A stretch of 64,000 nt of DNA from Mauremys mutica. Lineage: Eukaryota > Chordata > Testudines > Geoemydidae. Positions 19,322 to 33,965 of this stretch are shown here, in pieces. Positions within the stretch are counted from its first letter, which is position 1. Each line of letters starts with the position of its first letter. Position numbers and translations under genes: made by a program. The stretch covers positions 20,865,105-20,929,104 of the forward strand of contig NC_059081.1 of NCBI RefSeq assembly GCF_020497125.1. The letters are read 5' to 3'. The notes below the pieces were generated by a model, which did no database searches, was not told where the DNA came from, and saw only the letters and a list, made by a program, of their open reading frames with translations.

Positions 19322-19515
19322 ACTTCACTTTGAATGGTCTCTTACAATACATTACTACTTATGCTAAAAAATCTGTTCCACCTTGTACTTAGTTGTGACA
19401 CTCTGAATGCCTTTCCCAGACATGAAGAAGAGCTCTGTGTAGCTCAAAAACTTTACTCTTTCACCAACAGAAGTTGGCCCAATACAAAATATTGCCTCAC
19501 CTACCTTGTCTCTAT
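19322..19515 (-). mobile_element. tRNA-derived SINE, second family, inverted partner
   Basis: Minus-strand copy: on the plus strand CAGACATGAAGAAGAGCTCT then ACCAACAGAAGTTGG and CACCTACCTTGTCTCT. Its arm pairs with the copy at 19165-19303, tail to tail. The outer part (TTTGAATGGTCTCTTACAAT) is also present at 57.44 kb, so it belongs to the element. Confidence 0.8.
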
Positions 19516-20221
19516 AAAATTGAGATTGAAAGTTTTCTGTTTCAAAGCAAGTTTTCCTAAGTGTTCTAAAATCTGCCCTGCTCACTCAGATTGTGTTGAC
19601 ATTTGCTGTGCCTCATGGATGTGTGGGATAGGGTTAATGATCCACCTTTGGGGTAATTTCAGGAAGAGGTTCCTAAAATACACTATCATGAAAACAAAAC
19701 AAAACAGCTTTTTTAAAAAAGTTCACAGATTCTACCACTTTTTCCTGGTTTCTGATGTGCTAATAGCTTAGTGCGATGGGAAAGGGAGGATGAGCTGGAA
19801 ATGTTAGAGGGGAAAGAATGGATGAAAGGAGAAAAGACACACCTGTCTTGTCTCATGTGCTTAAAGTTACTATAATCACCATTTAATAGAACTATCATGG
19901 TTCAGGGCTATCAACCACACCTGAGATTCCTCCATGGCCCTGTCAGGAACTGCATACTCCAAACATGTCAAAACACAATAATTATCCCCATTCCACTATA
20001 ACAATGTGGACCTGAGGGTAGGGGGAGGGGCATGACACTAAGAACTTTAGAAACCATTTATTATTATCATTACCTGTCCACAGTAGTGTCTCAGCAGCAA
20101 ACCTACATGATAACTATAAGCACCTACATTACCACTGACTCCTTCCCAGAGCATTTCTCTTTTGAGGGGGAAATTCACTGACAAAATCTTTATTAACTCA
20201 GAATTTAGGTTGCTAAATGGT
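19516..20221 (-). other. intron, nothing recognised
   Basis: No motif seen. Open frames at 19334-19771 and 19713-19898 have no support. Confidence 0.5.
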
Positions 20222-20990
20222 ATTTTGTGTCCTTCCAGAAGGTCAAATTCAGCAAAACTCAAACATCTGAAAATCAAGAAATAAAAAGTTGCAGTACATG
20301 TCCACACAGCTTTATATCTGCCCCCTTTGAATGATGCTCCAACACACCCATAACATATACACCCCACTCTGACTGTGCACTGTACTGACCAGAAGATACC
20401 TACACCTGCCTTACACTCAAACACTTACACTTACTCCACAGAAAGAACACATCTGTTAATTTTTACATCTTCAACTCCTCCAACAGTCCCTTCATCCTTA
20501 TGCACATGATGCTGTCTAACAATATACTTTCATTATCCTTCATTAAACCTATAGTTTTCTTCCACCTAACTGCTGACAATCCCCATGGCAATAAGACCCC
20601 TGTGCCCTGATATTGACATAACCTACCCCATGCAGCACTGAAATGAGGCATATGTGATCTCTCAAAGTGCACATGTACCAGTTTCTTTTGATAAAACACA
20701 GAGGGGTCAGGAAAAAGGGCTCACATACCTCTCCTCTGTGGCACAAACATCATACCCCGGGTTTGCCCCATATCACAATCACAGCTCTTTGAAGCAGCTC
20801 TAACAAATCCCTCCACCTTTCAATACAGCTACAATGAACAAAATGAATGTAGGCTTAGCTGCTGTGCATGCAGATAATTCCCAGTGGCTGTTGCTACCTC
20901 CCAGGGGCAGAGTTAAAGTTGCATGGCCACGTATCTTGACTCTATATCCTGGTTTTCAGAGGTTTGTGTTTTGCTGAACTGACATTGCGA
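20222..20990. repeat. unclassified repeat W, inverted partial copies
   Basis: CAGCAAAACTCAAACATCTGAAAA at about 20240 reappears inverted at about 20950-20975 (TTTTCAGAGGTTTGTGTTTTGCTG). The inverted copy extends back to about 20815 and matches a third copy at 49565-49740. Either a TIR element about 750 bp long or two copies in opposite orientation. Confidence 0.6.
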
Positions 20991-21785
20991 AAGGGTGACT
21001 TTAACGCTGTGTTAACAAAGTGTTTTGTGTCAGTGAATATGAATGAAACATCACCAATTTAAGGATCACAATCACATGTATCATTCATACCTGTTCTCAT
21101 TTCAGTCTTTGACAAATTCTGGCTTAGCATATACAAAGGGAAGATTCCGTCTCCATCTCATGTTAATGTTTAGATATATTTTGTTATGTTCACACTAGAG
21201 GTTTCTTGCAGACAGGAAGAAATAGTGAAGGATATTCATGAAGCAGATTGAAAACTATGTACTAAAATCATCATTTCTGTGACTTACATGATACATTCTC
21301 TAGTTTATCCTGAGTAAGTGCTAAAACAGCTGTCACACAATTCCATTGTTTCCTTTTATTTCCTGGTGTAGAACACTTTATTTGATTCTGAATATGATTT
21401 GCATATCATATCATTATAATTGTTTGTCATTTCTTAATTTCTTTCCTCTTCTTTTTTTTGATATGATTCAGATTTGGAAATACAGTATGTTAGATTATTA
21501 AAATTCCATTAAATCCTGGATATACTGTATCTAAGAAACTGATTAAAAAACACAATCATCATCCTAAGAAAGTAGCCAGCATGCACGCTCTTGCAAAATT
21601 GAATAGTAAACACAAAATGTACACTGAATTGTATACTGAAGCCTCTGTGTATTTGTTCATTTCAAGTTAATTGTACTCTACATATGCCACTAGCTACAAA
21701 ACTCAACCGGCTAATTCATTTTCCTTTACAAAGTTAATATAGAAGTCATATTGCAGGATATCACAGCTTTGTCTCATATAGAAAA
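20991..21785 (-). other. intron, nothing recognised
   Basis: No motif or repeat seen. Confidence 0.5.
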
Positions 21786-22815
21786 AAAGGCCCAGATTTT
21801 TTAAGATATTTAGGCATTGCTGCGCTCAGTGTTGCGACATCTAACTGATTTATGAGACTAAATCTCATTTTCAAAAGTAATTAAGACACTTAGAGCTAGA
21901 TTTACAAAGAAACTTAGACGTGGAGACTTGGAGCATCAGCACACATAGCTTTTAGGCACCTAGAAAATCATTGAGTTAGGTGCGTATACAATGAAGGGGA
22001 GAGAAGAGTGCCTCAAGAATAGGATTAATAAAATCTATCCATTAGCTGGCTCCTCACATAAAATAGCCAGTTGGAGATGCCAAGAAAAGGGTGATGTGGA
22101 GCTTCTTCAATCTGTCCTGCTGAAGCTGTGGAAAAATAATTTTAAAAAATAAGTGGAGCAGAGGGCTTGGATTCCGGGTCTTCTGAATCCTGGGAGAGTT
22201 ATCTAACCATTAGGCTACAGTGGCTTACTAGGCCCAAAGAACTTTTACTGCAAAAATTTAGACATTGAGCAATTTTAAGTGCCTATAGAGTTCAGGGAGC
22301 AGTTGATCAGGGGCTTTGAGAATCCCAATGGGTCCTGATTCTGTGCCTAAAGTGGCAGTTAAGTTGCCAGAGTTCATTTGTGAGTCTCTCTCTTAAGAGT
22401 ATTCCATGGATAAGAGTATTCCAAGGCTCCTAAGTATCTAAATCCCTTTTGAAAATGAAACAAATGGCTTGTCTTCATTACGAGGCTAAATCAGCACTAC
22501 AGAAATCAATGCAGCAACATCGCTTTAGCGGGTTTGGTCAATGGGAGAGTGCTCTCCCGTCAACTTCAGTACTCCACCTCAATGAGAGGAGGAAGCTATG
22601 TTGATGGGAGAGCATCTCCTGTCGACATAGTGTGGTGTAGACACCACTTTAAGTCTATGTAAGTTACGTTATCTTAAGTTATGTCATTTACGTAACTTAA
22701 CTAGCATAATTTAGATCAACTTACAGCATTAGTGTTGACAAGGCCATAGTCTCCTAAATCAGATGTTGCAACACTGAACGCAGTAGTGCCTCAATATCTT
22801 TAAAATTCTGGGCTA
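21786..22815. mobile_element. TIR element with a nested MITE
   Basis: The left end (CCCAGATTTTTTAAGATATTTAGG ... CTCAGTGTTGCGACATCT) pairs with the right end read inverted (AGATGTTGCAACACTGAACG ... AAAATTCTGGG). The match continues inward to about 21900 (left), where ATTTTCAAAAG pairs with CTTTTGAAAAT at about 22448. The right arm is split by the MITE at 22466-22748. A decayed tRNA/MIR-like stretch lies at about 22140-22230. No coding sequence. Confidence 0.65.
22466..22748. mobile_element. MITE nested in the TIR element
   Basis: Ends TGGCTTGTCTTCATTAC and, from the other side, TGGCCTTGTCAACACTAATG. It has the mirrored GGGAGAG...CTCTCCC and GTCGACATAG features typical of the GTCTACACT family. 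Its removal restores the right arm of the host element. Confidence 0.65.
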
Positions 22816-25676
<2,861 letters not shown>

Positions 25677-26028
25677 TTAAAACATAATTGTGGCGTCTTA
25701 ACATGTAATCTTCATTCAGGGTTAGGCTATTTTTATCAAAGAAAAGCAAATTCAAAGATTTTGAGCCAGTAACAAAGAGATCTAAATGTAAAATGTTCTT
25801 TTGTTTTAATGTACGTTACAATAATAAAGATGAAAGCACAATAAAATAGACAATTTACAGTGAAAAATAGCTTGCTTTTTAAAATAGATTTAATTCTATT
25901 CAAATTTCCCCCTCACAAACATAAATTAATTTATGACTGACTGACAGAAGGACATTTTGTGGCAGTGACCGACTAGCTGGATGAGCTCAGGTCCTAGGAG
26001 AGGTCATTAACTACCAATAAATGCCCCA

Positions 26029-26118
26029 ATAAACAGCTCTGAGCACTTAGTACAACTGAAACTGAGCAATAAATAGTAATTGGGAATGTTTAGTTTAACA
26101 ATGGATTGCTTGGAAATG
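26029..26118 (+). repeat. 90-bp direct repeat, copy 1
   Basis: Nearly identical to 33878-33965 (shared: CTGAAACTGAGCAATAAATA, TTGGGAATGTTTAGTTTAAC, ATGGATTGCTTGGA). About nine in ten bases agree. Class unknown. Confidence 0.85.
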
Positions 26119-26192
26119 CCCAAAAATACAAAATAGGGAAAACATTGTAATCATTTGTGTATTCAAAACTGGAAGAGAAATTACATTTTTTT

Positions 26193-27796
26193 AGGGCTGT
26201 TGATTAATCGCAGTTAACTCATGCGATTAACTAAAAAAAATAATTACAATTAATCACAGTTTTAATCACCCTGTTAAACAAGAGAATACCAATTGAAATA
26301 TATTAAATATTTTGGATGTTTTCTTCATGTTCATATATATTGAATTCTGTGTTTTAATTGAAATCAAAGTGCATATTATTTTTTATTACAAATATTTGCA
26401 CTGTAAAAACAATAAAAAAAAGAAATAGTATTTTTCACTTCATCTCATTCAAGGATTGTAGTGCAATTTCTTGGTCCTAAAAGTGCAACTTAGAATGTAG
26501 ATTTTCTTTTTAGTTACATAACTGCATTCCATAAAAAACGATGTAAAACTTCAGAACTACTTCTTGTTCAACCAATCGCTAAGACAAACAAGTTTGTTTG
26601 CATTTACCAGAGATAATGCTGCCCTCTTCTTATTTACAATGTCACCAGAAAGTGAGAACAGGCATGTAGCATGGCACTTTTGTTGCTGACATTGCAAGGT
26701 ATTTACGTGCCAGATATGCTAAATATTCATATGCCCCTTCATGTTCAGCCACCACTCCAGAGAACATGCTTCCATGCTGATGATGCTTGTTAAAAAAATA
26801 ATGTGTTAATTAAATTTGTGACTGAACTCCTTGGGGGAGAATTCTATGTCCCTGCTCTGTTTTACCCACATTCTGTCATATATTTCATGTTATAGCAGTT
26901 TTGGATGATGACCCAGCACATATTGTTCACTTAAAGAACACTTTAACTGCAGATTTCAGAAAATGCAAAGAAGGTACCAATGTGAGATTTCTAAAGATAG
27001 ATACAGCACTTGACACAAGGTTTAAGAATTTGAAGTGACTTCCAAAATCTGAGAGGGACGAGGTGTGGAGCATGCTTTCAGAAATCTTAAAAGAGCAACA
27101 TTACGATGTAGAAACTACAGAACCCAAACCATCAAAAAAGAAAATCAACCTTCTGCTGGTGGCATATGACTCAGATAATGAAAATGAACATGCGTCGGTC
27201 CACAATGCTTTGGACTGTTATACAGCAGAACCAGTCATCAGCATGGACACATATCCCCTAGAATGGTGATTGAAGCATGAAGGTACATATGAATCTTTAG
27301 CGCATCTGGCATGTAAATATCTTGCGACGATGGCTACAACAGTGCCATGAGAACATCTATGCTCACTTTCAGGTGATATTGTAAACAAGAAGCGGGCAGC
27401 ATTATCTCCTGCAAATGTAAACAAGCTTGTTTGAGTGATTGGCTGCACAAGAAGTAGGACTGAGTGGACTTATTGGGTCTAAAATTTTACGTTGTTTTAG
27501 TTTTGAATGCAGTTTTTTGTAAATAATTGTACATTTGTAAGTTCAACTTTCATGATAAAGAGATTGCACTACAGTACTTGTAGTAGGTGAATTGAAAAAC
27601 ACTTTCTTTTATTTCTTTTACACTGCAAATACTTTTAATCAAAAATAAATATAAATATAAAGTGTATTTTTGTATTGTGTTGTAATTTAAATCAATATAT
27701 TTGAAAATGTAGAAAACATCCCAATTTTTTAAAATAAATGGTATTCTATTATTTGTAACAGTGTGATTAATCATGTGATTAATCATGTGATATTTT
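26193..27796. mobile_element. hAT-type fold-back element with arms of about 560 bp
   Basis: The left arm (about 26230-26790) is the reverse complement of the right arm (about 27230-27785). Markers include TTTGCACTGTAAAAACAATA versus TTTTACACTGCAAATA, AGATAATGCTGCCC versus GGGCAGCATTATCT, and ACTACTTCTTGT versus ACAAGAAGTAGG. The arms carry the 3' end of a hAT transposase gene in opposite orientations, and the centre (26791-27229) carries more of it. The outer ends are ATTAATCGC/ATTAATCA repeats. Confidence 0.85.
26960..27435 (+). pseudogene. hAT transposase, C-terminal part, inactivated
   Basis: Plus-strand reading gives FLKIDTALDTRFKNLK, a stop at about 27036, then LPKSERDEVWSMLSEILKEQ and AYDSDNENEHASV up to a stop directly after PLEW (27269). 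The frame then resumes with the hAT dimerisation region (HLACKYLATMATTVP, LSGDIVNKKRAALSPANVNK). The order FxK-ALDPRFKxL ... W...YP.L...A.KYL ... RA.L.P.NV matches hAT transposases. Several stops make it non-functional. Confidence 0.85.
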
Positions 27797-28377
27797 TCCC
27801 CATGTACATATGATATTATGATATATGATATTATATTTACAATTCTGGAGGCCCTTAAAAGACTAGAACTGTAACCAACAAGAAAGCAAAACTTCTTACG
27901 AGGTTTATAATACTAATTAAAATTCTACTTCAATGTTAACCAGAATTAGACACTCAAGACAGGATGTACAAAAACACTTGCAAAATGTTATATTGAACAG
28001 ATGAAGTAAATAAAATGCTTGCCAGACCTAATCATATCATGGAAATAGAGAAAAAAATATGGCAAAGTGAAAAATATGAGATGATAGTCAAGGAGAAGAC
28101 TGTTTCCAATCTTATAGTAATTGCAGCACATCTCCACGATGGATAGTTGACTTAAAAGAAAGAGCAGAGCAACTGTGAAAATCATTCCCTGGGTCTTTGA
28201 TGCATTTTGATGTGAAAATATATGCTAAAATGTTGGCGAACAGAACAGGAATTGGAGGGTATGGTTTGATAAAGAGACCAACAATATGAGGGCAGGGGTG
28301 AGGGGTAGAACACCTCACAGGTAGCAGAAATAAGATGGTCCTGCAATAGCAGTTTCTATTGACTCTCAGAAAGTTAG

Positions 28378-28432
28378 TTTTCAGTATAATCAAATGGAAA
28401 TATGATTTTCAGTATAATCAAATGGAAATATG
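28378..28432 (+). repeat. 28-bp tandem duplication
   Basis: TTTTCAGTATAATCAAATGG plus AAATATG occurs twice in a row with no differences. Confidence 0.9.
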
Positions 28433-29318
28433 TTTGTCTCCCAGGATAAACTAATTTAATTGATATGTACATTATCTGATGTTCTCAGTGTGGTTGTGGA
28501 AATTAATGCTAATCGTCTGGTGAGACTGTTCCTTGCTTGAGGACTAGACAGGATTCTCTGGCCTGCTCCACTTTGGTTGCACCCACAGCGAGTGTCAGCA
28601 TAACCAGTTCTTATACCTCTCTCCTCACTGCTTCCAGCATTTAGTGTGACAAAGGGGAGTGGCCAGAGTTCAATGTGCTCCAAGTTTTCTCAGTTAAGAG
28701 ATTCACCCTGAAGTTCAGTGCTGAACTGAAACATTGGATCAGAGTGTCATGAGTGGCTCCTGAAAGTTCCACCTTCTCGAATGCAACCAGCAGAAGCACC
28801 TTCTATCTTTTGGCCATCAAATCACGGCTACAAAATTTATAGCTATACCTGGAGTACATGGTCTCCAAATTGACAATAAGGCTACTAAAGTAGCCAACCA
28901 TGCAGATCATGTCTCCCCCACCCCACGATACGTGAACCCATCTCTAACAGTACCACTAGTTTCTGAATTAATAAATTTACTAATTGTTTACCTGGGAAAT
29001 TTAAGACTTAGCATATAAAACTGACTTCATAATTTTCTTCAGTTTAATTACAATCAAGGCTTGCACTGACAAAATACTCCAAATGCCAACAGACTGCTGT
29101 CCATGTACTATAGCTCAAGAACTGTTGTTGTATATGGTTGCACCCCTACATCATGCCTTCCAAATGATATAAGACATGTAATACATGTAGAAAATGTATT
29201 TGGAGGGAAAAATATGCAAGTAATATCTGTTTATGTTATCACTGGTGTGGCCTTAATTTCTCAAGTCTCACAAATTTATAATTGGACTGTTAATTGGCAA
29301 TGAATTCTTTCCTGTGAG

Positions 29319-29347
29319 GGGTGTGTGTGTGTGTGCGCGTGCGCGCA
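29319..29347. repeat. (GT)n(GC)n tract, Z-DNA prone
   Basis: Strict purine-pyrimidine alternation passing from GTGTGT to GCGCGTGCGCGC. Confidence 0.85.
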
Positions 29348-30185
29348 GGTCAGGGTGGCATCTGAAATCTCCACATTACTAACTGAAGGTAAATGAAATA
29401 ATATCTAAACAATGTAACAGTCTAAAAGTCCACAGAACTTCCCCATTTGGGTTCATTTTCCAAATAAATCCTCAGTATAGAAAGACACACATTATCCTGA
29501 CTTTCATCCTGATACATGTTTTTGAGAAAATTCAGACCTGATATGTGATAATGCAACAATGTGGTAACCCTTACACATGAATGAAGATAAAATGTATTAG
29601 CAATATTACCAGCAATAAGCAATGTATATTTTTAATGTACTCTTTTTTGAAAAGCAAAATCCCAACTACCACTTTTTTCCAATACCTTCAAATACAGTAT
29701 AGGTTAGGGAAAATAGAACATATGTGATTGAAACCTAGTAAAACAAAACAAATCACACAAAAATTAAAACAAAGGAAAGAAGGCCAGGAGTTTGATTGGA
29801 TTATATCTTAGTTCTATATAAAAATGTATATTCTGACAGCTTCAGAATACAGTATAAATAGTTGCAATATAAATGTTCAAGAGCCCAGAGGAAAAACAAG
29901 AAAAAAGTTTGGGTGGGATTACTGAAACCTCATAATAAGATGGTAAACTACGGTACAATTCAATGAGTTTATTTCACACCCAAAATATAGCAACATGCAC
30001 ATACCCCTGTTGGCAGTATAATAAGGCACAAAGATATCCACTTCAATAAACTAAAAATATGTTCCCATATTTTGTTTACTGAGATACAGGAGAACACTAA
30101 AAGTGGGTCAAGTATCCTCACAGATCTTCTACTTGGCTACTATGCTAGCAAACCAGCAAATAATGATTATATGGAAGCCAGGATA

Positions 30186-30341
30186 GAAATTACAAGGAGT
30201 CTGGTGGCACCTTAAAGACTAACAGATTTATTTGGGCATAAACTTTCATAGGTAAAAAAACAACAACACTTCTTCAGATGCATGGAGTGAAAATTACAGA
30301 TGCAGACATTATATAATGACACATGAAGAGAAGGGAGTTAC
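30186..30341 (+). mobile_element. SINE-like terminal arm of a Penelope-like element (left)
   Basis: AAGGAGTCTGGTGGCACCTT then GACTAACAGATTTATTTGGG, the tail CACTTCTTCAGATGCATGGA, and ACATGAAGAGAAGGGAGTT. The same sequence is present inverted at 30917-31068. The tRNA-like head is missing on this side. Confidence 0.8.
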
Positions 30342-30936
30342 CTCACAAGTGGACAACCAGTGTTAACAGGACCAATTTGATCAGGGTGGATGTAGTCCAC
30401 TCCCAACAATAGATGAGGAGGTGTCAATTCCAGGAGAGGCAAAGCTGCTTTTGTAATGAGCCAGCCAATCCCAGTCCCTATTCAAACCCAAATTAATGGT
30501 GTTAAATTTGCAAATTAATTTTAGTTCAGCAGTTTCTCTTTGAAGTCTGTTTCTGAAGTTTTTTTGTTGAAGTATAGCTACTTTTAAATCTGTTATAGAA
30601 GGTCCAGGAAGATTGAAGTGTTCTCCTACTGGCTTTTGTATGTTACAATTCCTGATGTCCAATTTGTGTCCATTTATTCTTTTATGTAGGGACTGTCCGG
30701 TATGGCCAATGTACATGTCAGAAGGGGCATTGCTGGCACATGATGGCACATATAACATTAGTAGACATGCAAGTGAATGAGCCCCTGATGGTGTGGCTGA
30801 TGTGGTTGGATCCTCTGATGGAGTCGCTAGAGTAGATATGGGGACAGAGTAGGTAACGAGGTTTGCTACAGAGATTAGTTCCTGGGTTAGTGTTTCTGTG
30901 GTGTGATGTAGCAACTCCCTTCTCTTCGTGTGTCAC
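30342..30936 (-). pseudogene. Penelope-like element, GIY-YIG endonuclease fragment
   Basis: Minus-strand frame 30381-30914 encodes YIGHTGQSLHKRINGHKLDI, PVGEHFNL, LKVAIL and LQRETAELKLICKFNTIN, followed by GLNRDWDW. This is the GIY-YIG nuclease of Penelope-like retroelements (YIG, then R about 10 residues later, H, then a Glu/Lys-rich helix). The preceding Cys motif (FTCMSTNVICAIMCQQC) lies in a different frame (30718-30936), so a frameshift at about 30725 separates them. The reverse transcriptase is absent. The copy is dead. Function in live elements: nicking target DNA. Confidence 0.85.
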
Positions 30937-31100
30937 TATATAATGCCTGTATCTGTAATTTTCACTCCATGCATCTGAAGAAGTGTTTTTTTACCCATGA
31001 AAGCTTATGCTCAAATATATCTGTTAGTCTTTAAGGTGCCACCAGACTCCTTGTTGTTTTTGTGGATACAGACTAACATGGCTACCCCCGATACTTAACA
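30917..31100 (-). mobile_element. turtle SINE / Penelope terminal arm (right, inverted)
   Basis: On the plus strand: TCCATGCATCTGAAGAAGTG, then TGTTAGTCTTTAAGGTGCCA and the complete head GACTAACATGGCTACCCC. It pairs with the left arm over about 150 bp and has the extra tRNA-like head missing there. Confidence 0.85.
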
Positions 31101-31144
31101 GCATAGAAATTATAAGTGACACTGATCTCTTCCATGAAACAGAA

Positions 31145-31735
31145 GGTTTGCAGACTACTACTGTAGATTCAAGGACCCTCTAACTAGCCAACTTAGATAT
31201 TTATACTATACTCATTACCATGTATCAGAGTGTCTAACTCATACCTATTCTCTCCCCCCATAGCTAAAACTGCCAAAGCCAAAGAGTAAGAAGATACCCT
31301 GAAGATACTAAAAATGGCTTTTATAGAAGAAAGATGATGCCAGACCAAGCCTAGATCTTGGACAAAGCCTCCGTCAGCCAGAAATTTGCTGAGTTTCTGC
31401 AGATGACAGCTCCTGAAGAATCTTCAGGAACACAGACTTGGGTCTATAAACAAGGCTCTGAAAATTGAAATATCCTTTTGGTAAACCCTCTAATGTTCTG
31501 CTTAAGGGATTTGGAGTGGCAGTTCTCCTACTCATGTCAATATTAGTTTCCCCATAAAAGTCTCCTGTCAAAAATGCATAGCTAAAGACTTTAGCTCCCT
31601 GTCAGAGGCCATTTTCTACCATGGAGCTACTCCAAAACCAATATATACTTCATGTGGGGTGCTCAGAAAGAACTTTGAAGGGCAGGAACAGAACCCAGAT
31701 CACAAGTCCCAATCTAGAGCCTTTACCGCAAGACC
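31145..31735. repeat. unclassified repeat Y, unbroken copy
   Basis: 590 bp collinear with 13190-13613 plus 18615-18785. At the position where the CR1 lies in the other copy, this one reads straight through (TTTCCCCATAAAAGTCTCCTG). Open frames inside (31374-31571) are not supported. Confidence 0.8.
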
Positions 31736-33877
31736 AAATATCCTCTCATAGCTTTCTTTCTCCCGCTCTCCTGCTTTCCTAAGAAAGCATTTAGTCACAG
31801 CTTCTCTCACAGTTCAGCCAGAACCTGCAACATTTCACTGTAAGAGTGTGATATGACATTGTGATCACCTCCTGACACCAGAAGTGTCAGTGACACCTCT
31901 CTGACAATATTTCCTTGGCTCATCTGGTTTTAGTCCTGTGTTGTATGTTATCTCTTCAGAAATTGTGTCTTCCTGTGCCCATGGAAGGAGTTTAGTGTAT
32001 TGTAGGAACATGTCAGGTCCCTGCTGATTCTCTTACACCTTCTGTTGATGAAAGGGCTGCATACTATGTCAACACTAAACAGTTATGTTGAATTGTATCC
32101 ATCTCTTTCTTTCTTTCAGAAGATTCAGAGAGAAGGTTAAGATGATTGTGTTAGTATGTGAAGTGCCACATGATTCCTATTCTATTATCCCTCCTGTTCA
32201 ATGCCTATATGAAACTACTAGCGGAATATAAGAAGATAATTTGGTGTGTAGTGTTATAAGTATGCTAATGACTCTCAGTTGTGTCTCCATTTCTTTAGAT
32301 CTAGACAGAACAGTGGTTCGATTTGCACAATCTTCCAGAGATCACATATTGGATGATCCCTCCGATGTTGTGATTCAACTGATATAAAGACAGAGGTAAT
32401 TGTGATGCGTTGGAGAAACAAGAGTTGCAGGAGATGAGTTAATTTCAGCTTTTTTGCTAGAGGGATTTGCTTTAGTTTTACTACCAACATTCATAATCTG
32501 GGGACCTAATGGTTCCTTGGGTGCTTCTGAGTGTTCATAGTGGCCAATATCCCCATCCCACCCGCTTTTAGTTTTGCTCTCTCTTTCTCCATTTTTCTTC
32601 TTCAGTAGAATTGGAAGGTATCTGTATTATTTGTAATATTTTCTACATCTGCCATTCCTGATCTATGTTTATCAATTTTCTTCAATATTTCCCTTAAAAA
32701 ATAAGTCTAATTGATGTCAGAGTGGCTGACCCGTCTTTTTATCTATAACCATTAACCTCCAAAGAGTGTATAGTTGAGTGTTTAAATGTAGACTGCAGAC
32801 CTTCAGTGCTAGAATGTGAGAAAAGGTCAGGGTCTGAATCTGCTGCACAGTTCTGTCTCACATGGACAGGGCTACAGTGCAGTGGAAATCCCGGAGTGTG
32901 CATACACAGCCCACGAAGTGCATAGGTCTGACAGAGGAGCGAGTGCTAGATGATTGCTAGAGAGATGTGCAGATTCAGCACATTTCTCAGGTAACCTTTG
33001 TTCCAGCTGCAAATTAAAACTGTTGTCCTCAGCAGAATAACCCAAGGAGGAAGGGAAGTAAATGCTTCCTGCTCTTCTTTGGGGTTGAATTCCCCCCTCC
33101 GGTATGGCTGTACCCACAAATAAATACAAAACTTGACTTTTTACAATGACACCCCCCCACATACACACTTAATGTGTGGTGTACCATAAAATTGAATGTG
33201 TGGTGTACCACAAAACTCTCTCAAAGGAAAATGCTTTCATTTGGAAAGGAGAATATTTTGTATTTCTGCATGTGTGAATAATCCCTATTAAAAAGGATAC
33301 TCTTTAGCAATCTTTACAGCAACTTTCTTAGGTAAGATGATTCTGGAGAGCTAGTAAACAGGAAATAATGGAGAACATTTGTTATCTAATTTAAAAGCAA
33401 TTTTATGTATGAAAACCAACCATATGGATCAATTTAATTATGCCTCCATCCTGGTGAAATATTGTTTGGAAGAATGTTAGTCATTCCTCCACCAATCTGC
33501 ACTTCCATGCAACTTGAACCCACCACCCATTAGGCAATACATTCAAGAAGTTTTTTGTAAATAACCTTCCCTTCCCTCTCCTCCCCCCACAACGGTAATC
33601 CATTCATACATGAGTTTATCATTCTCTAGACAGTCTGTCCTCTCAACATTCTAATGATGGCCTTAATGGTTGTATCCATAAACAACTGATTGAAATTAAA
33701 ATTAGAATAAATTAATAATTACAGCAGGTGGCAAAATTGGAGAGGGGAGTTCTATACTGGATAACAGGCTGACAAATACAAGTTTGATTTTAATATACTT
33801 GGAGATATATTTGCCTACTGTGAATTTTGATTTAAATATGAAAATAGCTCCAATTAGTGAATTAAAATCCAAGTGTA
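31736..33877 (-). other. intron, nothing recognised
   Basis: About 2.1 kb without exon, LINE, SINE or MITE signal. Frames at 32275-32490 and 32872-33211 have no support. Confidence 0.5.
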
Positions 33878-33965
33878 AACAGCCCTGAGTACTAAGTACG
33901 ACTGAAACTGAGCAATAAATAATAATTGGGAATGTTTAGTTTAACAATGGATTGCTTGGAATGCT
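33878..33965 (+). repeat. 90-bp direct repeat, copy 2
   Basis: Partner of 26029-26118, same orientation, 7.8 kb away in the same intron. Confidence 0.85.

Larger units (their letters stand above)
27797..30185 (-). other. intron, nothing recognised apart from simple repeats
   Basis: About 2.4 kb of AT-rich sequence. It contains a 28-bp tandem duplication (28378-28432) and a GT/GC tract (29319-29347). Open frames have no domain support. Confidence 0.5.

Noticed and set aside
19334..19771. 145-codon plus frame
   Set aside because: Overlaps an inverted SINE and contains translated repeat sequence.
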